NCBI GenBank assembly: GCA_964036195.1
Contig: OZ038450.1
Coordinates: forward strand, 24,953,208-25,017,207
Source of the DNA: Sphaerolaimus hirsutus
Taxonomy: Eukaryota; Nematoda; Chromadorea; Monhysterida; Sphaerolaimidae
Direction of reading: 5' to 3'
Length of the DNA stretch: 64,000 nt
The notes beneath the pieces were generated by a model. The model was not told where the DNA came from. It made no database searches and saw only the letters and a program-made list of their open reading frames with translations. The position numbers and the translations under genes were made by a program. Below, in pieces: positions 44,874 through 56,600 of the stretch; position 1 is the stretch's first letter, and each line of letters begins with the position of its first letter.

Positions 44874-47019
44874 GTGGCCACACAAGCTGGTTTTCAATGT
44901 TCCTTTTTGAAAACTCTCAAGGGGACGCGTTGCTGTACAGAATTCAAAAGTGTGCAATTTGCCTTTTTATTTTTCAATAAGTGACAGCATATGTGAATAT
45001 TGGTTTCGGCAAGTCACATTTGCCGTGTAAGTTCACATTTGCAGAACGCGTCGTCTCTGTAGCGGTGACGCGTTGCCAACATAATACTCTGAAGACAGTT
45101 TTGAAAACTTAAAATTGAATAATTTAGTTTTCAAAAATGTACATTCTAGTTTTCAAATGTATAAAACATTTTTGAAAAGTGAACATGAGGGTGATGTACA
45201 GCGACATATGACGACGTCGCTGTACATCACTGTACGTCCCTGTACACACCAGTTTTCAATATCTGTGGAACATATGTGAGAATGTGTCGCCTTGCACACA
45301 AAAAGTAGCAAAATCGTTGCCCAGCATCACCAGTTTACAAATTTTGCCAACTTACTCCAAAATCCTTTAAAAACCACTGGATGAATGGGTTCATGTAAAA
45401 TTGACACTGAAGATGCAGTATTTTTTGCTGCATCTTATGATAGGGTCATAGAAAACTTGGGATTTATATAAAATAAAATAATTTTTTTCTTCAGATTATG
45501 TCGCTGTGGCTACGTTTCAGGTGACAACTGCATATGTCACCTGTTTCCATAAATTATTACCAATTTTGAATAGTATCTATAAAATGAAAGAATTCATGCA
45601 TTTATCAACAACACCAAATCTGGGACTTGGTACTATTATGAAGGGTTCAAAAGCACAACAACCTGTTAAATTTCTCATTGTGAAATTTGTGTGGACCATG
45701 CAGTGATTATGAATGATCTTGCATTACAGATTGTCCCATGCACGCCGCTGTGTAGAATGTGTTTTTTTGGATTTTGGCTGCTCGGTGGTGCATACTGCTC
45801 ACAACAATTTCAATGGAACTGCACAGGGTCAGCAAACTGGTGATGGCCGCGTGTTATTTGCACAATTTTATCAAAGAATTGCGCGGCACAAATGTATCCG
45901 ACCACTTTGACAAGGAAGGAGATGAAATGCCACCTGTGCGCGCTGTCAAAGAAGAAAGTCTACGCGACCGAACAGTTTGAAATCAAGATTTCATTTATTT
46001 ATAAATATTTCTGAATGTTATTATTACACACAGTTAGATTGGCGCTCGGCATACGACAGGCTAGATGAAATTTCGGATGCAAATCACAGGGATGAAACGC
46101 AAGATGCCCAGGGAATGAGAGAGAAACTCAAAGACTGGTTTAGATCTGCTCATGGTAGACTTCCATAGATAAATCCAGATAACTTTTGATTTTTCAAAAA
46201 AGTTCACATTTATGTTACATTCGTGACACATTTTAGTATGAAATGAAAACATGTTTGAAAACAATACAATAGAATTGTTTTTATTTTTTTGTGCTAGTGT
46301 ATTGAATGTGAAATGGTCGCAGTGAGTGTTCACTTGTTGTTCATTTTTTGCCTTTCATTTACATACAAAATTGGCTGTCTGAATTGCACTTGTGATTTTT
46401 AAAAAAATGATAAAGTTGATTGTTTAAAAATATCATTGTTTGTTTTGCGTACATGTTATTGAACTGATTTTTTTTGTTTGATGCACAAAAATATGGGCTT
46501 TTTTGTGTGACAATGCTATAATTACAGATACATGTATGTAATTTAAAAAAATTATTTAATGTTTTGAGCATAACCACAATTTCTTCATCTTTAAACTTCT
46601 ATTGCAAAACATGTTATCAAATGAAAGAGAAAAAAATACTGGACATATATCTGAGACGGATATCATCTACAATGTAAAACCAAATTTTAAAAAATATTTA
46701 TAGCTAGAAAACGAATTAATTTTTTTTTAAATGTATCACAGTGCTAAAAATATACAATACAGTCCCAAAAATCAAGCATAATTTTCTGCATCACATGCCA
46801 CTTACAGCTTGTCCTACAAATTTGTACTTATTTCACAAAAAATTATTTTGTCTGCAGCATTTTACCACACTTTTCAAATATGTTTTCTTCCAGAGGAAAA
46901 ATAGAAAAAAAATAATGATGGCGGCCATTTGGCTGATTACACAGACTGTTTAAATGAATTTGAAAACTAAATAATGGGTTTTCACAGAGGGAACCTTGAA
47001 AACCAGCTTGTGTGGTGCC
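44874..47019 (+). mobile_element. third, diverged PIF/Harbinger transposon
   Basis: Left end GTGGCCACACAAGCTGGTTT; right end is the complement of GGCACCACACAAGCTGGTTT. Flanked by ATT on both sides (44871-44873, 47020-47022). It carries transposase remnants at 45720-46168 related to those of copies 1 and 2. Confidence 0.8.
45720..46168 (+). pseudogene. Harbinger transposase remnant, third element
   Basis: 45720-45980 encodes LSHARRCVECVF and, after a one-base shift at a T run near 45765, ILAARWCILLTTISMELHRV and VMAACYLHNFIKELRGT. 46036-46168 encodes LDWRSAYDRLDEI and MREKLKDWFRSAHGRLP, then TAG. These match, with divergence, the catalytic-Glu exon and the C-terminal exon of copies 1 and 2. 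The upstream catalytic parts were not found. Confidence 0.8.
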
Positions 47020-47134
47020 ATTATCGACATAATAAGTACTTTTCACTCTGCCAACTATATGCAACCCTGTTTGATGATTTCTCAAAAAGCTATATAGACA
47101 CGGTCCTGCGCAAATAATTTTTATGCTTTCTGTA

Positions 47135-47275
47135 CCCGGGTATTTTGGCTGAGAAAGCGTAATGAGGCGTAAGGGTATTTTGTAAAAGCGTAAGTGTAAG
47201 CGTAAGTATAAACACCCAAATACCCGGGTATTTCGGGTAAGCGTAAATACACTTTCGCAACTCTGGTGCACCCTA
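47135..47275. repeat. AAGCGTAAATAC element, third copy
   Basis: TACCCGGGTATTTTGG, repeated GCGTAAGTGTAAGCGTAAGT, TACCCGGGTATTTCGGGTAA and a terminal CGCAACTCTGG. Confidence 0.6.
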
Positions 47276-47515
47276 CTCTTTTTCATTGAAGTGGCCTTGT
47301 ATTGGGCGTGGGTAGTTTCTGGCTGGCTTTACATTTTTACCCAGGTCTGAGTGAGCTAAGGAAATAATAGCCTCCTTGTTTCTGAAATGCATACACAAAA
47401 TCTGTATGCTATACACCATATGAACCTAGTAGAACCAACCCCTTCCACAAGGTGAAAATACCACATCCGCAACCCTGGCCAGTCTGGCAAACAGAAACCC
47501 CAAATTTCAATGACA

Positions 47516-47630
47516 ATGGCTGCGTGCGTTGGCGTGTTGCCAGTGCTGCTGCAGTTGGTGGCTGCGGCGCAGGGGGCCCCTGGCCAGTGCATCCAGCCGG
47601 ACAGGGACACCATCTTTGACCTGTGCTCCA
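47516..47630 (+). CDS. Kunitz/vWA gene exon 1: signal peptide
   Basis: MAACVGVLPVLLQLVAAAQG is a good signal peptide. It is followed by CIQPDRDTIFDLC, which could be the first cysteines of a Kunitz domain. Ends in phase 1 before GTGAGT. The GC-rich exon stands out from AT-rich flanks. Confidence 0.6.
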
Positions 47631-50600
47631 GTGAGTTTGTGCGAGATTTACACTGGCTTGAAGTTGGAACATATTTTTGAGGTATTTTGAAGATTGGATG
47701 AAAAGACCATAAATGTTCTACTTTTTCATGTACATTGCATTGCATACATATGGGGGTAATAAATTTTGTGACAAGTGTGGTCGGCTATCTGAAGAAATCT
47801 GGGAACTGCCTGTATTGCATTGCCATTTGTTAGTAACATATTTTAATTTAGTTGTCTGGACATTTCTGGTTTTGACGCCTTTGGCGTTTGGCAAGTTACT
47901 GCTGTAGCGCCAATGGCGCCAGACCTATGAACAGACAACGCCAGACACCTATGAAAAAGGCCATGGCCCTTGCCAAGCGCCAATAAGTCTAGGCGCTTTT
48001 CCTATCACAATGCACAATCACCTTCAGTTGACATTAGGAATGGGTAAAACACAGATAATAACGAGAAGGCAGTAATATTAAAAACCCTGTATTCCAGCGG
48101 TGCCGGGCGGGGGCATGCAGAACGCCAAGTGGGTGTTCCACTGGGTGCGGGACTGGTGCGAGCAGGTGGCCATCCAGTGCCCCGCCAAAGTCTGACACAC
48201 CTTCGACTCGAAGGACCAGTGCGAGACCGCGTGCAGGGGACAGCGGCCGCCGCGTGCAGCCACCGCCAGACCCCACTGGAGTCGGTCCTTTGTTGTGGCG
48301 ATGTGTAATGGTGGAAAAAATATTAAAAATTAAATAAAAAAAAAATTTCAGAATTTTTATCCATCTTTCAGTGTTCAGGGTCCAATCACGCTTTACTTTT
48401 AACAACCCCCCTAAAAATAACCTCCTCCCTCGAAATACCCCCATTCGAAATCTGTGTAAATAGCATGTCATCTGTGTAATGCGAACACACATTCAACTGT
48501 TCCATTTTTTTAGGTCTGCGTACGTTACAAACCACATATTTCCTTGCAGGTGCTTGGAGTTCAGAAAAATTCTGGCGAAATAATAAACCCCCATTGTAAC
48601 ACCCGCTCAAAATTTCCACTATGAAAGAAAAAACCCTGGGACCAGATTTAATTCTCCCTACAGATTTTGTAGTATAGGGCATCCGCCTGATAGATTTTCG
48701 ACCTTCCGCCAGGTCGGCGCGCACGCACTGAGAGCAAGGCAGTTCGTGAAATACATGAAAGTTTACTCGGAGTCGCCGATATTGAAATATGACGCGTTTT
48801 ACTTAGATTTTGGCCCGGAAATAACGATTTCGTCACTTTTTGGCCGTCGGCCAACTCTTTCTTGTTTTTATTTTGTCGGGCGGGCTACTCGCATAACTCG
48901 CGATTTTGTATGCTTGTGCATCATTCCTTTATTTCCTCGCCCTCATGTCTCGGCTGTAGGGCAGAGAAAACTAAGCAGTGTGAACGGAACTATACAAAAT
49001 CGCGAGTTATGCGAGTAGCCCGCCCGACAAAATAAAAACAGGAAAGAGTTGGCCGACGGCCATAAAATGACGAAATCGTTATTTCCGGGCCAAAATCTAA
49101 GTAAAACGCGTCATATTGCAACAGGGACGTATCCAGGATTTTTGAGCGGGGGGGGGGGGCTGCTTGTTTACGGGGGCCGGCGAGGGGGGGCCCTAAATTT
49201 TTTTCCTATATAGGGACGGAAATGTGCTTTGGCGCTAGCGCCATACCAAGGCGTCACGCCACGGCGCTATTGGCATTGGCGCCAGCGCCAGGAACCACTT
49301 TATATAGATGTAAATATACATTCATACGCAGCGAAAGTCGCAAAAATGTGTTCATTTTCAAGGATATTTGTTTACGGGGACCGATCCGCTAAAAATACAA
49401 TGTATGGGGAAGGAATTGCGCGCTTGCGCGCAAAATTTTTAAGAAACATTGAAAAATGTATAGGAAAAATTGCATTTTCCGGGACTTTTTAGGTCTCACC
49501 CCGGGAGGGGGGGAGGCTGCAGCCCCCCCCGCCCCCCTTGGATATGGCCCTGTATTGCAATATCGGCGACGTCGATGTAAACTTTACTGTATTTCACGAA
49601 CTGCCTTGCTCTCAGTGCATGTGCGTCGACCTGGCGGAACGTTGAAAATTTATCGGGCGGATGCCCTATACTACAAAATCTGTAGGGAGAATTAAATCTG
49701 GCGCCTGGGGTAGGGTTCAAACGGGATTGACTTTTCGGGATCGGGATCGGGATTGGTTTTTTGAGATATCGGGATCGGGATTGGCCGGGATTGGGGTCAC
49801 GGGATCGGGATCAGGATCGGGATTGGCATTTTTTCGGGATCGGGATTGGGGTCTTGGGATAGATATTTTGGCCAATGTTCTGGCGTCCACAGTTGTTCAT
49901 AAAGGTCTCAAAACACTGTTGGATGCCAGAAAGTTGGCATAAAATGGACGCTGGGGGGTTGTGATCACATTTTTGCATGCAAAAATGTCGTTTTTTTCAC
50001 TTTTTATTATTTCCACTTAATTTTCCGGGATCGGGATCCCGGACTTGGAAGTTTTTGGTGGATCGGGATTTGAAAATTTTCGGGATCGGGATCGGGATTG
50101 CTAAATCCCGGAATTTCACGGGATCCGGGATCGGGATCGGGATCCCGTTTGAACCCTAGCCTGGGGTTCTTTTGGAGGAAATACAGTATTTAAAAGCATG
50201 CCCATTATTGCAGGAAACATAAATGTATATACCGTATTTCCTCGAAATACCCCCCCTCTCGAGACCACTATGGAACAATCATCCCCCCTCGAAAAACCCC
50301 TCCCCCCAGATTGTCTGTAAAGACAACGTACATGAAAGTGTACACACGTAAAAACAATGTCGGAATCACGTAAGAACAGTGTTTATACCATCTAAAGTCG
50401 GCGGACATTTCACCCTACAAAATCGGAGAGTTAGATTTCGCTCGCGAATAGAGCGAACACAAAACTTGGTTCCCACCCGGACGTTCGGAATTGAAAAAGA
50501 AAAAAATATTAAAAGAGAAATGGACGCTTCGCCGTGTCCGTGCGTGCACGCCGCCCGTTTCAACGTTTCGTTTCAACGTTGTCCGTTGGAAGCGACAAAA

Positions 50601-53600
50601 TTTGACTGTTTAAATGACCCTTTTACCGTTTTTGTCAATTTTTCATTCATTGGCTCCGTTCCAATGGAAGAGTCCCCATATGAGAACTTGGCAGCCAGCC
50701 AAAATTGCGAAATCCGCTATTAATGTGAATAAAAAAGGCTAACACTAACTAAACACCTTCCCGGACAAGTTCACCACCCATTTTTTTATTTCACTTCGGA
50801 AGCTATATCTATGGCTATGGTGGGGTTAAAGAGCTGAAAATTTGTCAATATATACTTGTAACATCCCTCTACTCTGTATCAGTGGGGGGAAGCATGGCGA
50901 CCAACCACAGGGTGGGTCGCCCTATAAGCAAAAAATTTTTGCCGGGTTTTCCGTGTCCCAAACAAGTACACCACCCCCTTGATTAGCTACACTAAAGGGG
51001 CTGTATCTCCAGTTGCAGGGGTGGTAGAAAGCTAAAATTTTTGGGGTATTTTGGCAACACCCACCCCTACTAAATGCCAGTGGGGCAGCTCCCGACGACC
51101 CACTACAGTTTGTGCCGCTGTATATAAAATTGTTGTTTTTTAAAAAACCGACCCAAGTGTCCCAAGCAAGTTCACCACCTAAACAAATTAAAATTTTTTT
51201 TTTAGAACATACCTTATATAAAAACTGAATCAGGTTTTAACCCTACTTCTGCTAATTACATTTTTTTCCTTTGTTTAGCCACCCCCATCATAAATGGCAG
51301 ACCGAAAATTTCACTTTAAACCAATTTTTTGTTTCACACTTTCAAAGGTGGTTTACAAAGTTCACTAGAGAATGGTCTAAGGTTCAAAGTTATGTAAACA
51401 ACATATCCTCTAAAATGCTTCCATAAGTAAATTTATTTGGGGTGAATGAAAAAAAAAAATTTTGTCAAATTTTGTTCCTGAAATGACATCATTTTGACAT
51501 CATAGAATTCACCCCAAGTAAATTTCCTTATGGAGGCATACAAGAGGTTATGTTGTTTACATAACTTTGAACCTTAGACCATTCTCTAGTGAACTTTGTA
51601 AACCAACTTTTTAAGTGTGAAACAAAAAATTGGTTTAAAGTGAAATTTTCGGTCTACCGTTTATGGGACAGGGTGGGTGCCCTACTGAAAAAAATTTTGG
51701 TGGCTGAACTAGGGTTCCAACCCGATTCTGTTTTATGTTAGGTATGTTGTTGCAACATTTTTTTAAATGCAGTTGGGTGATGAACTTGTTTTGGGACACT
51801 TGGGCTGTTTTTAGAAAATGGTCAACTTTATATGCAGTGACCCATGCTTTAGTGGGTCGTCCGCAGCCGCCCCACTGGTGTATTGTGAGGGGGGTTGTTG
51901 GCATGACATCCCCCAAATTTCAGCTTTATACTGCCATCACAGCTGGAGATATGGCTCTTGTAGTGTAGCCAATCAAGTGGGTGGTGAACTTGATTGGGAC
52001 ACCAAAAACGCCAAAAAAATGTTGCATATAGGGCGACCGACCCTGTAGTGAGTCGCCGCACCTCCCCCTCATTGTTGGGGAGTAGAGGGGTCTTACAACT
52101 TTATATTTACAAAGTTTCAGCTTTATAACACCCCCATGGACGGAGATTTTGCATTTGAAGTGAAATAAAAAAATGGGTGGTGAACTTGTCCGGGAAGGTG
52201 TTTATATAACCATGTATATAAACAAAAATAGCGATTAGAAAGGTGGAAATTGGCAAAGGGGAGCAACTTTAAACGATTTTTAGCTAACTTTGACTTGTCA
52301 CTCGCATTTGTATAATACGCAACTGGAAACTGGGATAAGAGCCAAGTTTTCATATGTGACCCGATCCATTCCAATCATTAAAATATTGCGTCACAATAAT
52401 GACGACATGCACTCTCCACTGGAGAGACTGACGCAAATGTTTGTAGGGCGATACGTCTGCCGACTTTACTTACTAATATTAGTCTACAGGAGTTCATAAA
52501 TGTCAGTTATTGATGCATTTTTCTACCCCAGCGCACATTGTACTTGATTGTACATGTAAACAACGATTTTGTACTAGGATTTCAAAAAATTTCTTGCGAA
52601 ATAATAACCCCCCCCCCTCCCGAATAATAATTCGGGGAAATACGGTAGGGTAGGTATTTGGCACTTGAGGATACCTAGGTATGTATATTGAGAGTAAAAG
52701 TAAATACATGTTTCCAACTGTGCCTGTTTCCCAACTACGCTTTATCACTCAACATTTGGATACGCAGGCGGCAAGCCGACGACAGTGATGACCACGACCA
52801 GGGCCACCGCGGCGCCCACCACCACGTTGCCGGGCAGAATTTGCGACACCAATGTCAACCTGGTGCCAGTTCCGCAAATTGAGTAGTGAGAAGTGAAATG
52901 GCAAAAGTGAAGTGAAATGGCAAAAGTGAAGTGAAATGGCAAGTAAATTGGCAAAAGCGAAGTAAAAAAAATAAAAAATAAAAAAGCAAGTTATCTTCGC
53001 CTTTGCCATTTTACTTCTCAATTCATTTTGCTTTTGCCATTTCACTTCTCACTTCTCAATTTGTGGAACTGGCCCCAGATATTTCTGCTCGATGGCTCTG
53101 GGAGTGTTAACCTGTTCGGTAGAAAAGACAATTTTAATAGTATGTGGTTTTCATCGCTTTATTTAAGGATGGTTACTTATGGTGGCAAATACATTTGTTT
53201 TAATTTTTGATTCCACTACTTCAATTGCTTTTTTTCTAGAAAAGAATTTTAGAAAGTGTTTCATTTTATTTATTTTGTATTTTTGGTTCAAAATACAACT
53301 ATAAAGTGCATAAAAACTTTTTTTACATGGGAACTTTCAGATGCATGCTTCGCGTGCTTACCCTACCTACCTTACAACCTTACTTCACTTCTCATTCAAA
53401 ATTTTTTCAATGCTTTAACAGCTAGAATTTTACTATGCGTTTCATTGAACTGTTTCATTGCAGAGCTTTGTATCATGAAAATGTCAGTCAAAATTTTGTA
53501 ATTAATTTTTTATATACTCATTTTTCTCAATTATACTTCAGAGTTTGTGTTGAACTCCACTGCGGAAGTGGTCGGACGTCGAACAGACTGCACAACTAAA

Positions 53601-56600
53601 TTTGGAAATTTTCGCGTTGCTGTAATCATTTTTGGCACAATTCCAGATGTTAAAGGATTCAAAATGCTTGAAGGCAAGATGAATGCCGAAGTCCAGGTGG
53701 GTTGCAGAACGGCTGACGTGTGTTCATACTGTTTATGTGTTTATGTTCATGTCTATGCTAGAATGGCTGACTGATCCCCATCAAGTGTGTAAAGCGGCAG
53801 TGAAAAAATTCTCGAAAATTTACGTTCTGAGATTGTGCCGAATAGCTCCTTACAAAATTGTACATCACTGATTTGATCTCAAACATGTACTCTCCAAACA
53901 TTTGTGATCATTTGAAATGTCAGACAATCAAAATCGGTCAATAAATAACACTCGACGATTGAATTAATGACCAGGTTTGGTTTTAGTAAAATTATCTTCT
54001 CTAAAATTGTATAAAAATTGTATTTTATTTTAATTCTTGTATTTTATTTTATTCTTCTATTTTCCAATTAATTTTTACTTTATTCTTCAATTTTCCATTT
54101 TATTTTAATTTTATTTTTATTGTTTGTTTTAGTTTGTGACCAGGATTGGTTTTAGTAAAATTCTTTTTACTAAAATTGTATGATAATTATATTTTATTTA
54201 AATTTTATTCATGTTTCATTTTATTTTATTTTAGTCTTCATTTTTTTCATTTTATTTTTATTTTATTTATATATTTTTCTGAGATTTTGCCAACCCTGTT
54301 ACTGACATTCAAAATGACCCCGGTCCAGGTTACATCCAAAATCCCCCACCCCAAATATATGATTCCAGGTTATTTTCACCCCATGGATATATACTTCTGC
54401 CCGGGGACTAGTTTGCCCAACTTTTATAATGTGAGGGGGAAAGTCCTCCATAAAAAAATAGTTTGAAATGGTACATTAAGTAAGTCTACTTCCCCCTGAC
54501 CGCTCTAATTACTCTATTTGGGCATCTGTTTGGATTCAGTAATGGGTGCTATGTGTTTGATTTTTCCGTTTATCTCATTTGATGCAAGAACAATGCTTGC
54601 ACCAAATAAAAATCATTTATTGACACATGGCCCTCCAAAATTATGTCTGTTATGCCAATTGGCATTGATTATTGTTTGCGTGGGTGCATGAAGAACAATG
54701 CATGCAACTCAAAACTCTTTTTTCTCAGCCATTTCTCAGCTGATTTTCACCAATGTACACTTAAAATGATCAGAATCACGTGGAGATTGCATTTTGAGTG
54801 GTCAGTTGGGCACTATTAGTGTTTTGTCTGTGCACTATTAGCATTTTGTCTGTGCGCTATTGGCATTTTGTCCATGCGCTATTAGCATTTTGTCTATGTG
54901 TACTATTACTGTAACTTTTTATGTAAAGATATAATCTGAACCAAAAATGCAACCACATGTGATTCTGATCATTTTAAGTGTTCATTGATTAATACATGGC
55001 TATTTCTCAGCTGATTTTTACCAATAAACACTAAAAATGATCAGAATCACATGGAGATTGCAATTTTAGTGCTCTATTAGCGTTTTGTCTGTGCGTTATT
55101 AGTGTTTTGTCTGTGTGTTGTAAGCGTGTTGTCTGTTCACTATTAGTGTTTTGTCTGTGCACTATTAGTGTTAACTTATATTATAAATGTATGATCTGAA
55201 CATAAAAATATCTCCATGTGATTCTGATCATTTCAAGTGTTCATTGGTGAAAATCTGTGGAGAAATGGCCAAGATATAGAGTTTTGAAGTTGCAAGCACC
55301 CATACAAACGATAATCGATGAGGCTTAATAGACGCGTGCATAATTGTTGAGTGCCATGCATCAATAAATATATTTTATCTCATGGCTCAACAGACATCAA
55401 ATTGTAATTTATCTGTAATATTGTAATATATTTCATTGTAAAATTCAATTGTATTTCAGTCAGAAGACTATATTTGATCTGCAGTTAAGCATAAATGCAT
55501 CACCCTGCAATGCAATGTTGCAATTCTGCTGTGCGTATAGAGCTATGCATGTAAATAGCATGGAGAAGATGTCCATGGGGGGAAATTGGTAGTTAGCCGA
55601 AATATATCTACCTTCTTGAGTTACTGGTAGCGATTTGGGTGATGATACATATTTAAATCTGATAAGCAATTTAATTAGAATTTTGTATTTGCATGAAATA
55701 CCCGCGGGGGTTTATCTTTTCATGGTGAGATTGTTTGAGGGAGTTTGAAGGGGTATTTCGGAGGGACATCATGAAATTTATATTTTTAGTAAATAATATA
55801 CCCGAAATCGGTAATAAATGTGTCAAATATTATATTTTTGACATAACAAGTTGAATAATGTATAACACTTAATGAAGTCTAAATGCCAACAGTTTATTTT
55901 ACTATCAAAATAAAGTGAAATTATCACTTCCATGTTCAGTTTCTTGATGTTGCCACAAATAAAGTTGCAAAAATAATACCAGCTTCGCGATGGCAATACA
56001 ATATCTTTTAATGATTTGGTTTTTATAATAAAACACAATGTTTTTTATAGAAAAACCATTGACAAATGCCACCTGTAAACCACCTGTAAAATTACATGTA
56101 AAGCCAATGGCAATGGTTGGAAAGCAGCTTCCCTTGTCAGAAACAAGTATTTTTTTATTCACAAGGGAGCACTTATCATATGTAAATTATCAGCTACAAC
56201 CTGGGATTTATCAGGTATTTTTGAAAAGGAGTATTTGTTTACCCTCTGTAATGGTGAATGAATGGTGGGGGCTCGCTTACCACACACACAAATTTTACCT
56301 AGACAAACGTGCCATTATACTGGCACCACAACATGGCATGATTGGCAATAAGAAACTTGAGTTTTAACATCATTCAATACATATGCCAAGCCAATCAATG
56401 ATATATCATGCATCTGGTGTGGAAATGTGCACTCGTGTGCAAAATTTTTGAAAAATATGTCAAAAAATTCATATCAAAATTGAAATTTTTTGACATTCTG
56501 TAATTGGAACCCCGGCTCGAAATTTGCCAAAATTTCGAGTCGAGCCAGGCAAAAACCTCGAGTCTCGAGTCAGGGCCATATTTTTCCGGTCGAGTCAGCC

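Noticed and set aside
47516-48253. Assignment of the organism to ticks from the Kunitz-like exon
   Set aside because: Kunitz domains are widespread in animals and this one is atypical and broken; not enough to name a group.
50379-50723. 114-codon open frame ending in AASQNCEIRY
   Set aside because: It starts next to a CGGCGGACAT repeat end and has no recognised domain; probably part of a repeat.
56038-56367. 109-codon open frame in the vWA intron
   Set aside because: No recognised domain, no clear splice sites; does not fit the vWA reading.
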